Shown here: positions 36,523-50,239 of the stretch, in pieces
Layout of the letters: each line of letters opens with the position of its first letter
Numbering within the stretch: the stretch's first letter is position 1
NCBI GenBank assembly: GCA_029718625.1
Contig: CM056376.1
Coordinates: 95,683,705-95,747,704 of the forward strand
Direction of reading: 5' to 3'
DNA length: 64,000 nucleotides
Origin: Synaphobranchus kaupii
Lineage: Eukaryota; Chordata; Actinopteri; Anguilliformes; Synaphobranchidae
Program-made: the position numbers and the translations under genes
The notes under the pieces: generated by a model
The model's database searches: none
Told to the model about the DNA's origin: nothing
What the model saw: the letters and a program-made list of their open reading frames with translations, nothing else

Positions 36523-37676
36523 CATTGAGCACCATAATTCATTGGACAGTGACACGTTTTGTTATTTTGGTTCTGTACTCTAGCAGTTTGAGTTTGAAAG
36601 GATACAATGACAATTGAAGTGCAGACTGTCAGCTTTAATTTGAGGGTATTTTCATCCATATCGGATGAACCGTTTAGAAATTATAGAACCTTTTGTACAT
36701 AGTCCCCCCCCCCATTTTCAGGCATCAAAAAATATTGGAGTTTAACATAATGTAGAATAAAGTAATTTTTAAAGTAATTTTTAATATTTGGTCGCATATC
36801 CTTTGCATGCTATGACGTCCTGATGTCTGTGACCCAACATCAAAATACTCTTGATATCTTATTTTCTGGTACTCCTATAAGTGATACTATAACCTCTCTG
36901 CATTTGAATGGATCTCTATGGGAATTGGGGGAGGGGGCTAGATTTATCAGCAAATTACAGTGGAACAGTACGGAACACATGGTTGGCTAAATGACTGTAA
37001 GTCATCAAGGGTCTGATCCATCACTCTGCTGCCAGATATGCAGTAGATATGGATGGATCACTTTAAGGGTTGTTTCTCCTGACAAATTTTCCTATTGAAC
37101 TCTATGGAAAAATAAGTCAGGAGAAGAAACCCTTAGTTATCCAGTAGAGTAGAGTGATTGTTTAAGGTCAGACCCTTGATGACTTAGAGCCATTTAGCCA
37201 ACCATGTGTTCCACACTGTTCCAGTGTAATTTACAGCTGAATCTAGTCCCACCCCCCAATTCCCAGAGATCCATTCAAATGCAGAGAGGTTATAGTATTG
37301 CTTGTAGGAGTACCAGAAAATAACATATCAAGAGTCTTTTGACATAGTTAGGTCACAGACATCAGGAAGTCATGGCATGCAAAGGATATGCAACCAAATA
37401 TTAAAAATGATTACTTTATTCTACAGTGTTTACTTTATTCTACATTACATAACTGTCCAATATTGTTTGATGCCCGAAAATGGGGGGGTCTATGTAAAAA
37501 GGCTTCTATAATCTATAATTTATTTTCATCCGATATGGATGAAAATACCCTCAAATTAAAGCTGAGTCTGCACTTCAACCATATCGTCATTGTATCCTTT
37601 CAAACTCAAAGTGCTAGAGTACAGAACCAAAATAACAAAAACTGTGTCACTGTCAAATTAATTGTGGTGCTCACTG
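36523..37676. mobile_element. Tc1-type element carrying the palindromic core, 3' of copy 3
   Basis: TA-flanked, ends CATTGAGCACC / inverted GGTGCTCACTG, with arms containing GTTATTTTGGTTCTGTAC. The palindromic core (GACTCTTGATATC) fills the middle. No transposase frame is present. Confidence 0.8.
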
Positions 37677-38862
37677 TAGGTGAAGTTTAGTGTGCCCAGG
37701 CCAATTGAATATTTTGATATTTTCGATATTTGCGGAAGGTTCTGATGATCTGCCAGTTTTACAATGGCTTGTATAGGGGCATTAGGGGGTTCTTGGTCTA
37801 AAGCAAGAAAATACACTTCAGGTAACTCCAAAGCAACTTATACAGTAGCTTTGACGTGATGCCTCCAGACATTGTATGTGTGCTGTGAGTGCGTGTTAAA
37901 TGTAATTTTACAACTGAAAATTACATTCAATTTTATTTTCGATTGGAATCTCCTACGGCATATGCAACATGAAGCTACTGTGCTAAAAGAAAAGTGCCAG
38001 TACGATATTAAAAATGGATATTTATGTTGATAATTGAATAAATTATATAAAATAAAAATGGTTATATTTACAGAGTTATTTGGCATGTTTTTTCATGCCT
38101 GAGACCATAAAAGCCCTATGGCCCTGTATACCAGCCATTTTAAACCCAACAGGTCATTAGAAACGTCTGGTAATATCTAAAATATCACTCACCACACAAA
38201 AACTGTCTGGGCCAACCAAAAACATGCCAAATTTGAAATAATAGAAAAAAACCAGGAACTATCCCTTTAAGACTGTGAAAGTTGTTTTTGTTTGTTATTT
38301 TTGGAATTGTATACGTTCTAGTCAAAACATTTATAGTTTGCCGAAAATAAAATATGGGTTATCAAATACTTCATTTAGCAGTTCAAGTTTTCCTGTATGG
38401 GCATGTCCAAAAGCCAGAATCAGAATTCCTGGTAAGAGCATAAACTTTGTTGTTCAGTTTTCAATGCTTTACCAGACCCAGTAAAATAAACTTTAACTGT
38501 AGCCAGCTTAAATAGTTGTGCAGCCTGGGTTTGAGAATGCTCACTGTGAAAGGAAATGCAGTGTTGATTGTAATAAAAGGTTTCCTTCATGTGTGGTGCA
38601 CTAATTACCAGGACAATCAGTGGATAAAAACACAATGTTCAGGCATGTTCATGTGAGGTATTTTCTGCACCAAAAAAGCTTAGACAGAGTAGGGCTCACT
38701 GACAACACTCATTTATTCTATTTACAAACAGAAGTAACAAAATATATTCTTTGCTTGAGAGTAAATAAGCTTCAATTTCTAATCCTTACATGTGTTTGTG
38801 CAAGCTAGGTCCTCTTTAAAAACATACAAATTAAAAATATTATTTTAAAAGAGTGCGTACCT
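37677..38862. other. intergenic, no gene seen
   Basis: AT-rich intergenic sequence between copy 3 and tulp3. No conserved frame, RNA gene or transposon end recognised. Confidence 0.45.
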
Positions 38863-39601
38863 GGGGGTATACTACGAAGGAAGCTTAACATAGCCAGGGT
38901 TTCTTTGCGTTAGTTGGCTTCAGAAAGCCTAACCATCGCAATCTGTCTTAACCGATACTACGAACGTGGTTATCAACTTGCTAAGTGAACACAGGCTTTA
39001 TTAATCAAGGTACGTGCGCGTTCCCATAAAAGGGGCGGTGTCTGCAACATTTATTAATCTTGTAGGCTAAATTCGTTAGGCTAGTTAATACCTTATTCAC
39101 CTTGCCACTCGTAATAAATAAATCTATATTCTCAGTACATTGTCAAACAGGTTATTTCTAATGTGACAACTGTAGGCTACTACTACATTTTTAACTTGAT
39201 ACAGCAGGTTTAAAAAATTGCTGAAGCAATCAACGTTTTTTCATTTTTCAAAAAAAGCCTCTCAAGCATTTTCCGACACTCATAAAATCTTTTGCGGAAC
39301 TCACTAATTTTGCCCTGCGAAGAAATTTCCTCAGTATCCACACGCATCTCTACGGGATCCTTTGGAATGGGGACGCCTTTTTCCACAGCCAAGGAGTTGA
39401 TTGGTCAAAGGCCGGTGCGTTTATATGTTTCAATCTGTTATCCTGAATATAACCTGCCCCGGAGCAGGTTAGCCGTGCAGAGTAAGTTGCCGTGGCAATA
39501 TACCCCGATTGAAAGTGAGTCGGCTTCGTGATACAGAAAACCCAGGGTTGGAGCTTAATTTAGCTCGCTATCCACTTAATCTCGCTTCGTAGTACACCCC
39601 C
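38863..39601. mobile_element. 739-bp MITE with GGGGGTRTACTACGAAG ends
   Basis: The left end GGGGGTATACTACGAAG and right end CTTCGTAGTACACCCCC are inverted repeats. Similar ends are common in non-autonomous elements of teleosts. A 60-codon minus frame inside (39,210-39,392) is lysine- and glutamate-rich but matches nothing I know. Flanks CCT/TCT give no clean duplication. Confidence 0.7.
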
Positions 39602-40060
39602 TCTGGCATTCTCAGCTGGCCAACACCCCCTGTGTGCATTCACATACACATATGTACATTAGTTTGATCAGAACACCGGTGGTTTCTTTATGTAGAAACT
39701 TCAAATAGCCTCAAGAAATAATTTAATAGACTCATTAAGTGCATATACTCTGCAGCATTTAATGATAATATCCATATTTATGGTATTCAAACACATGCCA
39801 TCTTCACTATGTAGGAAATGGGTACGGACAGTTGTGCTACACTGTGTTAAGTGTAGGGGGAGCACATCATTATTTTACTCTAAAGATCCTGAAGGCTACA
39901 AGAAGGAATGTGTCATTTCCTATACTCTGAAGGAGGCATCAAGCATAGACTGATAAGTCCCAAGGGCTTAAGTTCAGGTTATTATTAGAAACTTCATAGA
40001 ATATCAAGGTAGTCCCTTTAATTTGATTTGAATCCCTCCATGACAGTTTGATTAAAAATA

Positions 40061-40604
40061 CACTGCCTGGCCAAAAAAAAAGTCGCCGTTGCACCCGTCA
40101 TGCATAGTGCCCACTGTACAAGCCTCTGGAGGCAGTGATATGATCTGGGGTTGCTTCAATTGGTCAGGTCTAGGCTCAGCAACGTTATGCAGCAATAAAA
40201 TGAAGTCAGCTGAGTACCTGAATGTACTGAATGACCAGGTTATCCCATCAATGGGCATATTCCAGGACGACAATGCCAAGATTCATTGAGCTCAAATTGT
40301 GAAAGAGTGGTTCTGGGAGCATGAGGAATAATTTTCACACATGAATTGGCCACCAGAGTCCTAACCTTAACTCCAGTGTCCTTACCTTGGGATGTGCTGG
40401 AGAAGACTTTACGGAGTGGTTCGACTCTCCCATTGTCAATACAAGATCTCGGTCAAAAATGAATGCAACTCTGGACAGAAATAAATGTTGTGACGTTGCA
40501 TAAGTTTATCAAAACAATGCCACGAGGAATGCGCACCGTAATCAAAGTTAAAGGCGGTCCAACTAAATATTAGAGTGTGTGACTTTTATTTTGGCCAGGC
40601 AGTG
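40061..40604 (+). mobile_element. Tc1 deletion derivative with C-terminal transposase remnant, copy A
   Basis: TA-flanked ends CACTGCCTGGCCAAAAAAAA and its inverse. The left end runs directly into the C-terminal half of a Tc1 transposase: GGSDMIWGCFNWSGLG, then FQDDNAKIH, with the DDE second and third acidic region partly kept. The N-terminal DNA-binding half is deleted, and stops and frameshifts break the rest. Confidence 0.88.
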
Positions 40605-40794
40605 TATGATACTGTTGTATACTGGGTCATGCTGTATGGTATTGGGCTGTGCAGTGTTAACAAACAAGATCAGAAACCCACAGTACGGGTTTGTTGCAAG
40701 AAAAAATTGTAGAATAAAATGACTTTCACTAGAAAATCACCTTGACAGTTAATAAACTGTAGTACTCATGCTCATTCAAAAGCCTATTCAGGGA

Positions 40795-41060
40795 CTCCCA
40801 AGTGGCTTAGCTGGTAAAGGTGCCTGCCAAGGCTGAGCCTTGCAGCATAGCCATGCCTAGTTTCAGTCTGGGTTACCCATGCACAGCATTCTGTAGTGGT
40901 GGGACACAACTGTCTGCACTGCCAGGGTAGCTTGGCCTTAAATTTGACAGCGTTCAGAAGGTCATTGCTGTAAAGCACCCCTAGCTACTGACCAAGCACC
41001 AATCAGATAGCAGTTGTGGTCATTGAGACACACACCTCTCCTCTGATCAGTGCTAGGTCT
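40795..41060 (+). mobile_element. probable tRNA-derived SINE
   Basis: GGGACTCCCAAGTGGCTTAGC resembles the tRNA-like heads of fish SINEs (GACTCCCGAGTGGCGCAGCG type), and AGTTTCAGTCTGGG lies where a B box would. It is strongly decayed and has no clear tail. Confidence 0.45.
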
Positions 41061-41443
41061 CTCATAGTTTGTCCTGTGGTTAATAGCACTGAACAGACAT
41101 TGGTTCACAGGTAAGCTGCCCATAATGTGGCGAATATTGTAAATTGAATAAAAAATACAGAAGAAACAAAAAAATGGCTTTAAAATGGTTGATTAGCATC
41201 TTTTCATTGACAAAGAAGCTGGTTCTGTTGTACTTACAAGCAGGATCTTTGAGCCTTTAAGGTCACATGGGATTGTTGTCTCAAACTCAAAAGAAAACTT
41301 TTTTAAAAATTTAATTTGAAGAGCAAACACTTGCATCGGTGCAAGCCACATTTTCTTTATATCATACCAGAATTATGATGGAAGTGCTTCATGAATGCCT
41401 TATTGACCACCAAAAACAATGTAATTAGTATCCTATCAATATA

Positions 41444-41975
41444 CACTGCCTGGCCAAAAAAAAAGTCGCCGTCATGCATAGTGCCCACTGTACAAACCTC
41501 TGGAGGCAGTGTTATGATCTGGGGTTGTTTCAATTGGTCAGGTCTAGGCTCAGCAACATTATGCAGCAATAAAATGAAGTCAGCTGAGTACCTGAATATA
41601 CAGAATGACCAGGTTATCCCATCAATGGGCTTATTCTCCAGGACGACAATGCCAAGATTAATCGGGCTCAAAATGTGAAAGAGTGGTTCAGGGAGCATGA
41701 GGAATCATTTTCACATATGAATTGGCCACCAGAGTCCTGACCTTAACCCTATTGAAAGTCTTTGGGATATGCTGGAGAAGACTTTACGGAGTGGTTTGAC
41801 TCTCCCATCTTCAATACAAGATCTCGGCCAAAAATTAATGCAACTCTGGATGGAAATAAATGTTGTCACGTTGCATAAGGTTGTCGAAACAATGCCACGA
41901 CGAATGCACGCCATAATCAAAGCTATAAGGCGATCCAACAAAATATTAGTGTGTGATTTTTTTTGGCCAGGCAGT
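41444..41975 (+). mobile_element. Tc1 deletion derivative with C-terminal transposase remnant, copy B
   Basis: The same left end and the same junction as copy A. The remnant is better kept here: GGSVMIWGCFNWSGLG, NWPPES, then MLEKTLRSGLTLPSSIQDLG. It is still broken by stops. The right end reads GGCCAGGCAGT. It lies 0.8 kb downstream of copy A in the same orientation. Confidence 0.88.
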
Positions 41976-42889
41976 ATTAATGTTATTCTGATAAACATAT
42001 GAAATATTGGATACATGATCAAAGTTCACACAAATTAAGTATTCTTGATAAACAATACCATGGGACTAATAACAAGGAAATTGCAATTCAATTTTGTTAC
42101 TTGGGTAAACAACAGCTGCCAGGGTTAGCACAGAATCACACAACAGTTTTTACGAGCAACCAGTTACCTGTTGTTTAAGATTGTTTAAGTTGTTTAAGAT
42201 GGAATTACATTAGCAATGATGTGGAAAACATAAACCTTTTTATATAAAAACAACATACGCTAAAAAAAATTAAATATTCAATGTCCAGAAAACAATTTTA
42301 ACACTATAACATGAAATTATTTCAAAACCTTTCATAGGACTGGCCTGTTGAAAGGATTCTTTCCCTAAGTCAAGGACGGCAAAGAATTGCCTGTTTCCTT
42401 CCCTATATGAACCTTTCCCTTTTCTGTACAAGTAGGGGAGCTTGTTATAAATGGACTACACACCTCACAGAATGATCCAGATAAAACAAAGAATAACACA
42501 GAAAAAACATAAAACAAAGGGATGCTCACATATCAGGCTCCACATTTTCTTGACGAAAGGGATCTCTCCCTCTCTCCACCTGTTGTTTCACACTAGCCCT
42601 TTCTCATTTGTTCCCTCACTCTCTCGCTGGTGTCCACGTGTGTATGTATCTTTCTTATGATGGGTACACTACAGAAGGGTTTGGTGATAAACGTTTTCAC
42701 AGGGTTGCACCAATGCAGCATTTTAGAGGAAAAGCTAAGGGTTGTGTGTACTTCCTGTGGGCAGAGGAAGAAGACAGTTGGGGGGGGGTGTGTGTAGGTG
42801 ATGGTCACTCGCAATGTCCTGAGGGTAGGGATGGGGTTTCAGGTTAAAAGGACCACAGTGAGCGTGGGAGGTGTGGGGGGTTTCATCAC
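41976..42889 (-). other. 3' flank and probable 3' UTR of tulp3
   Basis: Non-coding sequence beyond the tulp3 stop codon (transcription runs leftward). I found no clear poly(A) signal that would set the end of the UTR. A G run at 42,781-42,788 and TG repeats are present. Confidence 0.4.
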
Positions 42890-45800
42890 TCATTCGCAGG
42901 CCAGTTTGCTGTCAAAGCTGGATAGGCCAATGGCGAAGGCCTGAAGTGCACACATGGGATAATTGTAGTCCAGTGTGAACACGTCCTCTGCCACCCGGCC
43001 AAACTGCATGACAATATAGTCCGCTGTCAGGTAACAGGGAAAAAAACTGAGGGTTAAAAATCATCAGACCTGTCCTTCACACCAGAACAACTGATTTATG
43101 GATAGCAGTTATGGCATAGATAGGAGTTTTTTTTATGCAATTATCTGTGTTACAAATGCACATATGAGACAGACAGAGGTTACTAGTGAGCTTAGCTAGT
43201 AGCTTGAGTGCATGTGTGTGTCTGTGTGTGTTTGTGTGTAAATACTAAGTAGAGGTACTGAAATTACAACAGACCAATAAAGACATGTTGCCAGAGTGTT
43301 GTTGATAAAGATGGGCAGGCAGAGAGAGGGCAGTGCAACTCACGGTCGTTGTCGTGGACAATCTGAAAGTTCTTGACCGAGGCTTGCGTGACACGGCCAT
43401 GGAAGTTGAGCACGTAGGACTGTGTGTCATCGTTCCACACTGGTGCCTTGTTGTGCAGTTCAATCAGGTTTTCCAGGGAGTGGTTCTGCCACTTAGTGAG
43501 CAGACTCTCTTGTTCCTGAGGGCATAAAGAGTATACAGCACGACTCAGTCCCCATATGTCCCCATGATAGTATGCACTTTAGTCTCTACAAGTTCACACA
43601 AAGGACACACCCAAGTCGCCATACATCTCCACACAGTACATTTTAGTCTCCAAATGCCCCTACAAAATACACACTTCAATCTCCACACATCCACAGTACG
43701 TACAGTTAACTACACCCCAGCAGAGTATGCACAACACCGAAGTCTCCACACATCCCCACACTTTAGCCTCCATGCACCCCAACAAAGTATACCATTCAGC
43801 CTCCAGACATCCAGGCAACAAAGGATTCAAACATCTTATTGGGGTGTGGCAAACAGCCAGGCACAAAGCAGCACACAGTGTCCTAATACACACAGTAAAG
43901 GAAAAGAAATGAGACCCAGGCGGCGAGGGACGACTCACACTGGTTGGTCGCACCGGCACCCTCTCGAAGCTCATGTTCATCCCAGGGATTATGACAGTCA
44001 TTTTGCGTGGCCCTTTGAATCCAAGCACGTTGGTCTCCTGCAGGGAACACAGACTTGAGCAGGTCAGCCTACAGAGCGACGACACAGACTCAGGACAGGT
44101 GTCAGCGAGCAGGAGTTGAACAACCATGAGCAACATTTTAAAGAACTGCAAAGGACAGAGTGCGGATGGTCACTGGCTCTTGGCCCTACTCCAGTCTTGT
44201 GTCTTGGCGTCTTGCCTGACTCACATAGCAGATAGCCGCCAGCTCCTGCCGCGTGTTGCTCTCCTCCAGCAGTGCGCCAGGTGTCTTACAGGGGTTGGAG
44301 CCATTGTCATACACTGTGAACTTGGTCCCCATGAGGTTGGACCTGAAAAACAACACAGCCGAATAAGCGGGGGTCAAAGGGATGAGCTGAAAGAGTGCCG
44401 TGGGCAGAACAGAAGGATGTGGGGAGGGACAGTGATGTGGGAGGATAGAAGGATGTGGGTCACCTCAGTTTCCCCGCGAAGCTCTCGGCCTCGCGGGACA
44501 GGTCCGTGGGGTCCACTGAGATTAGGTAGTTTGACGTCTTGCTCTTCTTCCTCTTCCTGCCCGCCAGCAGGAAGATCTGAGGAAAGAAAGGGAGGTGTGT
44601 GCACAGTCTATCCTTACAGTCTTGCCCCTCCTCTAGCCCCTCACTCCTCATGCTCTGTACCTTCCTGCCGTCCTCCTTCTCCAGGTGCATGAAGTATGTG
44701 GGGTACAGGCCGCGGTCCATGCCCTTCTTGTCCCGAGTGATGCGGCACTTGACAGTGACCCCACGGGGGGCTGGCCGCAACACAAACTCCTCCAGGTTGT
44801 CCACCTCAATTGAGGTCCCCTCTGTGGTTGGAGACCCTGGGGCTACATAGTCCTGGGGGTGTAACAGTGACAATAGTTATATAGTAATAGACATGTCCAC
44901 ATAGTGCCAGCTACTGTTACTTAGCAATGTCAATGAAATTGTTTAGACTAAACTGGTCTTAAAGGGTTAGTTCGGAATTTTGGACATAATGTCTCATTTA
45001 CAACTTACCCATGATGTTGTTGATTGATGGAGACCATTTTCAGCTGATTCCATGCTGTCCTTCTTGTGGATATACACACGGTGCTAATGCTAGCGCAACT
45101 CTAACTGGTAACCAGTAGCATCCACTACCAAACGCACTTAAACACTCCACAGTGCACCCAAAGCAAATAAAATACGACAACAGTCTATCGGGGGTTAATT
45201 TCAGTCTTTATGCCATAATTTTTTAAGTCAAACTATCGTTGAATCCTTTACTTTGTGCTGACCTAGTCAGCTAAACACAAACATGCTACAGAATAACACA
45301 GCATATACACGCAAGCAGACTGGCTACCAATTTGCAGGAAAAGTTTGACCACTTCCATGACTTCCTAATCGTGGCAACTAGCAAGCTAAATTGAATAGAT
45401 AGATCACGCATGCAATCATTTATTAGTTACCTGCTCGTCAGTTGTTTTCGGTGCATGAAGAAAAACAGGTGATGGCACAGCAGTCTCCTTCAGTAGAGGT
45501 TGTCCCGACCGTCCTTTTTTGATTTTTACATAGTCATCCTGAGTGAAATGGTCACTACACACTTAACTTTCTTAGAGTCTCAATGTGTTGACATCCATGA
45601 GAGCAGTAAGAAGCCACAGCTGTTTTCTTTGTTGATCGTCCACTGGAAATCGGTGAAAACTTTGTGGTGCCCATTTTTTTGCAGCATTTGGACAACCTTG
45701 AAATGCACACTGAAATACCATCTTACCTGAACGTTAGCTAACAATACAACTAGTCTGATTCTTTCACACGTGCAATATTGTTGTTAGCCGGCACTACATA

Positions 45801-48800
45801 CGGCGGCGGAGCGATACTTTACGTTACCTACTAACATAAAGTATCGCTCCGCAGCCATACTTCCACAGAGAATATAGGCCAGCACAAAGTAAAGGATCCA
45901 ACGATAGTTTGACTTCAAAAATGATGGTATAAACACTCAAATTAACCCCGATAGACTGTAGTCGTATTTTATTTGCTTTGGGTGCACTGTGGAGTGTTTA
46001 AGTGCGTTTGGTAGTGGATGCTACTGGTTACCATAGAGTTGCGCTAGCATTAGCAACGTGTGTATGTCCACAAGAAGGACAGCATGGAAGCAGCTGAAAA
46101 TTCTCTATCAATCAACAACATCATGGGTAAGTCGTAAATGAGACATTATGTCCAAAATTCTGAACTAACCCCTTAAGAAGGAAATCGGTCATGGCGAGTA
46201 GGGACGGGGCGGGTAAAGTGATGAGGGAGGCGGAGCTTACAGTGGTTGACTTGGTGCTGGAGGCAGAGGCGGGTCGGGAGCTCTCTGTACGGGGGGAGAG
46301 GGACCCGGCGTGCTCTTCCTCTTCTTCCTCCTCCTCCTCCTCCTCATCACTGACCTCATCATAGTTGACACTGCTGGAGAGCCCTGACATGGGGAGAGAG
46401 TAAAACATGGAATATGAAAAGAAAAGAGAGGACATGCAGAGATACGGGTGAGTACCATCACATCCCTGAGTGAGGAACCCTGCACATTGCACCAGCCAGC
46501 TCACAACAGACTATTTTCCAAAGGAAATCACCAAGTCAATTTTTGTGCACGGATTTGTCACAGCAGAGCAAAGGTGGTCATACTGTGCATGATTAAAGGT
46601 TAAAAAGCAGAAAATTATCAAGACAATATTGATTTTCAGCACCAGTGCAGAAAGTGATTCATGTGACCCCAGTTGAACCATGTGTTATGCAAAATCAAGA
46701 AATAAAGGGTTTAATGGAGACGTGAAGAACTCACTATTATGACTCTGGTTCATTTTCTCTTTAGATAAGATATGGCCCTGCATTCAAATCTGAAATTGAC
46801 CGGTATAGTTTGCCAGGAAAATAAACTAAAGTTATCTTTTTTTGCAGCTACTAGCACTAGGGCGTAGCCATCTTGGAACAAGTGACGTCACTAAGTCAGT
46901 TTGTCTCGGCTGCTCAAGCTATTCCTGTTACTAGACTGCTGACTTTCAATAAGCTCAATGATGAATCGTGAGGAAAAAACAAAACAGAGAACCCAAGCAG
47001 GGTCCTATTGTATTGCCCCGGGACACTCAAATGGGTATTACGGAATAAAACTTGGTGGATTCTGCCATTTCAGAGCAGTTAGCCAGCAGTAGTTACAGTC
47101 TCAGTTACAGTTTGTGAAAATTCTCAAGGAACAGAATGACTAATGATTAGACTGAAAAACACAGTGTGGAAAAGGACTAAAAAAATCCAAACCAGATAAA
47201 ATACGGAAGGGCGATTAGTGACAGAGAACGCCCGTGGAGCTTCCTGTGCAGCCTCAAACCACAATAATCCCAGTGTCCCCCAATCCGCTCCTTTAACACT
47301 GCTCTCCGTTAAAGAAGCAGCTAAAAATGACTGCAAAGCCAGGAAATAAACGGGCTCACACGATGCCAGGCTGCCGCGACCCTCCAGTTAATTATGAAAA
47401 GGAGAAGAGGAATTCTGATCTCATCCGAATCCCGTCACAGGGAGACAATCCCCCACTAAAGGCGACGCAAGAAGATTTCAGACTGAAATCTCAGTGAGTG
47501 CTAACGCAAGCAGCAGAGCCGTGAACTGCGGCTCTCGAGAGCTTGGCAGTCTGTTCGGTACTGTAGCCTTTCCCTCTGACATAAGCTGTAGGTCTCACCA
47601 TCCATGAAAAAAAAACAGGCAGGGTTTTGATGATTCCAGCGCTATTCAAGCTCAGAAAATATAGATGTTAAAGATCCCTACATAAGCGCACACCCGTATA
47701 TCTTTATTAGCTGCAGGACAAACCCACTGTGTTCTCATTTAGTGTTCTTCGAAATAGCAGCTGTTCTGGATCAAATACAGAGCGGTCATAGTGCATCATG
47801 CTCGCTTCTTCTGTTGATTTATCCACTGGAAAAAATAAGGTCTGTGACCCAGGACTGTACCTCCCTCCTCCAGTTATGGATGAGGGAGTGAGCTAGAACA
47901 AAACCCAAAATCTACAGCCAACCATCATGTGTCTTCAGTGACTTAGTGAGTTGAACCAATTGTATTTTTCTATGGGGAGCAATGTCTCAAATAAAATAAA
48001 TCCATGACGGACAGTACAAGGCAGTACAAAGCTCATCATACTCACTGAGCCATCTATGTTAACCCATCAGTCAACGTGCTAACTATAGAGATCAATGGAC
48101 GTGCATGGATACAATGCACAGAAGGCAGTCTCACCCTCCCATCACCAGTGTCACCCACCCCTAGAGGGGCGGCTCGCTACCTGACCGGAGAAGTTTCTGT
48201 CTGGCATCCAGGGGGCACTGCGTCCCCTCGGACGAAAGGATATCCTCTTCTTTTGCCACCACCTGAGCAGGGTCTCCCAACTGCACCACCCTTTCCTGGG
48301 CGGAGTCAGTGAGAGGGGAGGAGGGGTTTTGCCAGGCTGGAGAGTGGGAGGAGTCCCATGCTACTGCAGATACAATCACATGCACTGAACAGCACTAACA
48401 CAATCGATTGGGGCCTGAAACACCCTTATACAGCACATAGAGTGACTGCGATGTGCTGCACTTTCTCCTCACACTGTCAGAAAATTACTTCAGGGATAAC
48501 AACAGTGAACTTAAGAGAGAAAATATGTTATAAATAAAGTCTATCCTAGGTATAAGCTTAACACATTTTGGTTCAGTTTGATCACCATTTGGATGAAGGC
48601 TAACCATGTCCAACAAGGCCTCATTGCATCTCAGTGGTCTCTGGTCTTCTTTTATTTCCTGACCTTAAACTAGCTATAGGCATGTGCTAAACCACAGGTG
48701 AGAGAGATGCACACCAGCAGGTTTCCTCTTTCACCCAAAGCCATTCAATGTTGTGCAGCACAGAAGTGTCTGGTGATAATAGTGGATTTATTTTTATGAA

Positions 48801-50177
48801 GGGAGGCCTGTGTCCCCCTGTTGTCACACTGAAGTACTACCAGAGTGGAATCTGCCCCCCGTTTGGCAGTGTGAAGTACGAACAGTGGAAACTGTTCTCA
48901 TGATGGCCGTCCAGAGTATTACAGAGCAGGACTTCAGGTATAGCAGAAGGATGCATTCCTTCTCTTCACTCTCACACAAACACACACATACAGTGAGCAC
49001 TATAATTCATTGGACAGTGACACATTTTTTGTTATTTTGGTTCTGTACTCTAACACTTTGAGTTTGAAAGGATACAATGACAATGAGGTTAAAATGCAGA
49101 CTGTCAGCTTTAATTTGAGGTTATTTTCATCCATATCGGATGAACCGTTTAGAAATTATAGAACCTTTTGTACACAGCCCCCCCCCCCATTTTCGGGCAT
49201 CAAAAAATATTGGACAGTTTAACATAATCTGGAATAAAGTAATCATTTTTAATATTTGGTTGCATATACTTTGCATGCCATGACTTCCTGATGTCTGTGA
49301 CCCAACAATATCAAAAGACTCTTGATATCTTATTTTCTGGTACTTTTACAAGCGATACTATAACTTCTCTGCATTTCAATAGATCTCTATGGGAATTGGG
49401 GGGTGGTACTAGATTTAGCTGTAAATTATGCTGGAACAATATGGAATACACGGTTGGCAAAATGGCTGTAAATCATCAAAGGTCTAAGGTATCAAACAAG
49501 CCTCAAACCATCACTCTGCTGCCAGATATGCAGTAGATATGGATGGATCATTTAAGGGTCGTTTTTCCTGACAAATTTTCCTATTGAACTCTATGGAAAA
49601 AATAAGTCAGGAGAAGAAACCCTTCAAGTTATCCATCCATATCTACTGTATTTCTGGCAGCAGAGTGATGGTTTAAGGCCTGTTTGATACGTCAGACCCT
49701 TGATGACTTAGAACCATTTAGCGAACCATGTGTTCCATACTGTTCCAGTGTAATTTATAGCTAAATCTAGTCCCACCCCCCAATTCCCATAGAGATCCAT
49801 TCAAATGCAGAGACATTATAGTATCGCTTGTTGGAGTACCAGAAAATAAGGTATCAAGAGTCTTTTGATGTTGTTGGGTCACAAACATCAGAAGGCCATG
49901 GCATGCAAGGGCTATGCGACCAAATAGTAAAAATTATTACTTAATTCTATATATAAATGCAGGGGTGCCAATAATTGTGGCACACGTGGTTTTGTTAAAA
50001 ATAATAATTTCTTTATGAGGGGACTTTTTTTTCTCATAATAAATTTACTTCAATTAAAGGTTGGATTTTTCAAATGTTTTCAGTGTGAGATTAAGCTAAT
50101 TCACCAAATGGTGAATTTTTTTATAACCCTTTTTACTCATCTTTACCAGGGGTGCCAATAATAGTGGAGGGCACTGT

Positions 50178-50239
<62 letters not shown>

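Noticed and set aside
43564..44151. 163-188-codon frames on both strands around tulp3 exons
   Set aside because: Only the 33 codons of the 43,939-44,037 exon are supported; the rest is intron and minisatellite.
46961..47093. Small frame with [14 protein letters not shown], like a THAP domain start
   Set aside because: It is only 44 codons, a zinc ligand is missing and no other THAP motif follows; similarity may be chance.
48190..48304. Possible extra tulp3 exon (AG...GT, 115 bases, minus strand)
   Set aside because: The flanking exons join in phase without it, and 115 bases would shift the frame. It could be a non-productive alternative exon, but nothing shows this.
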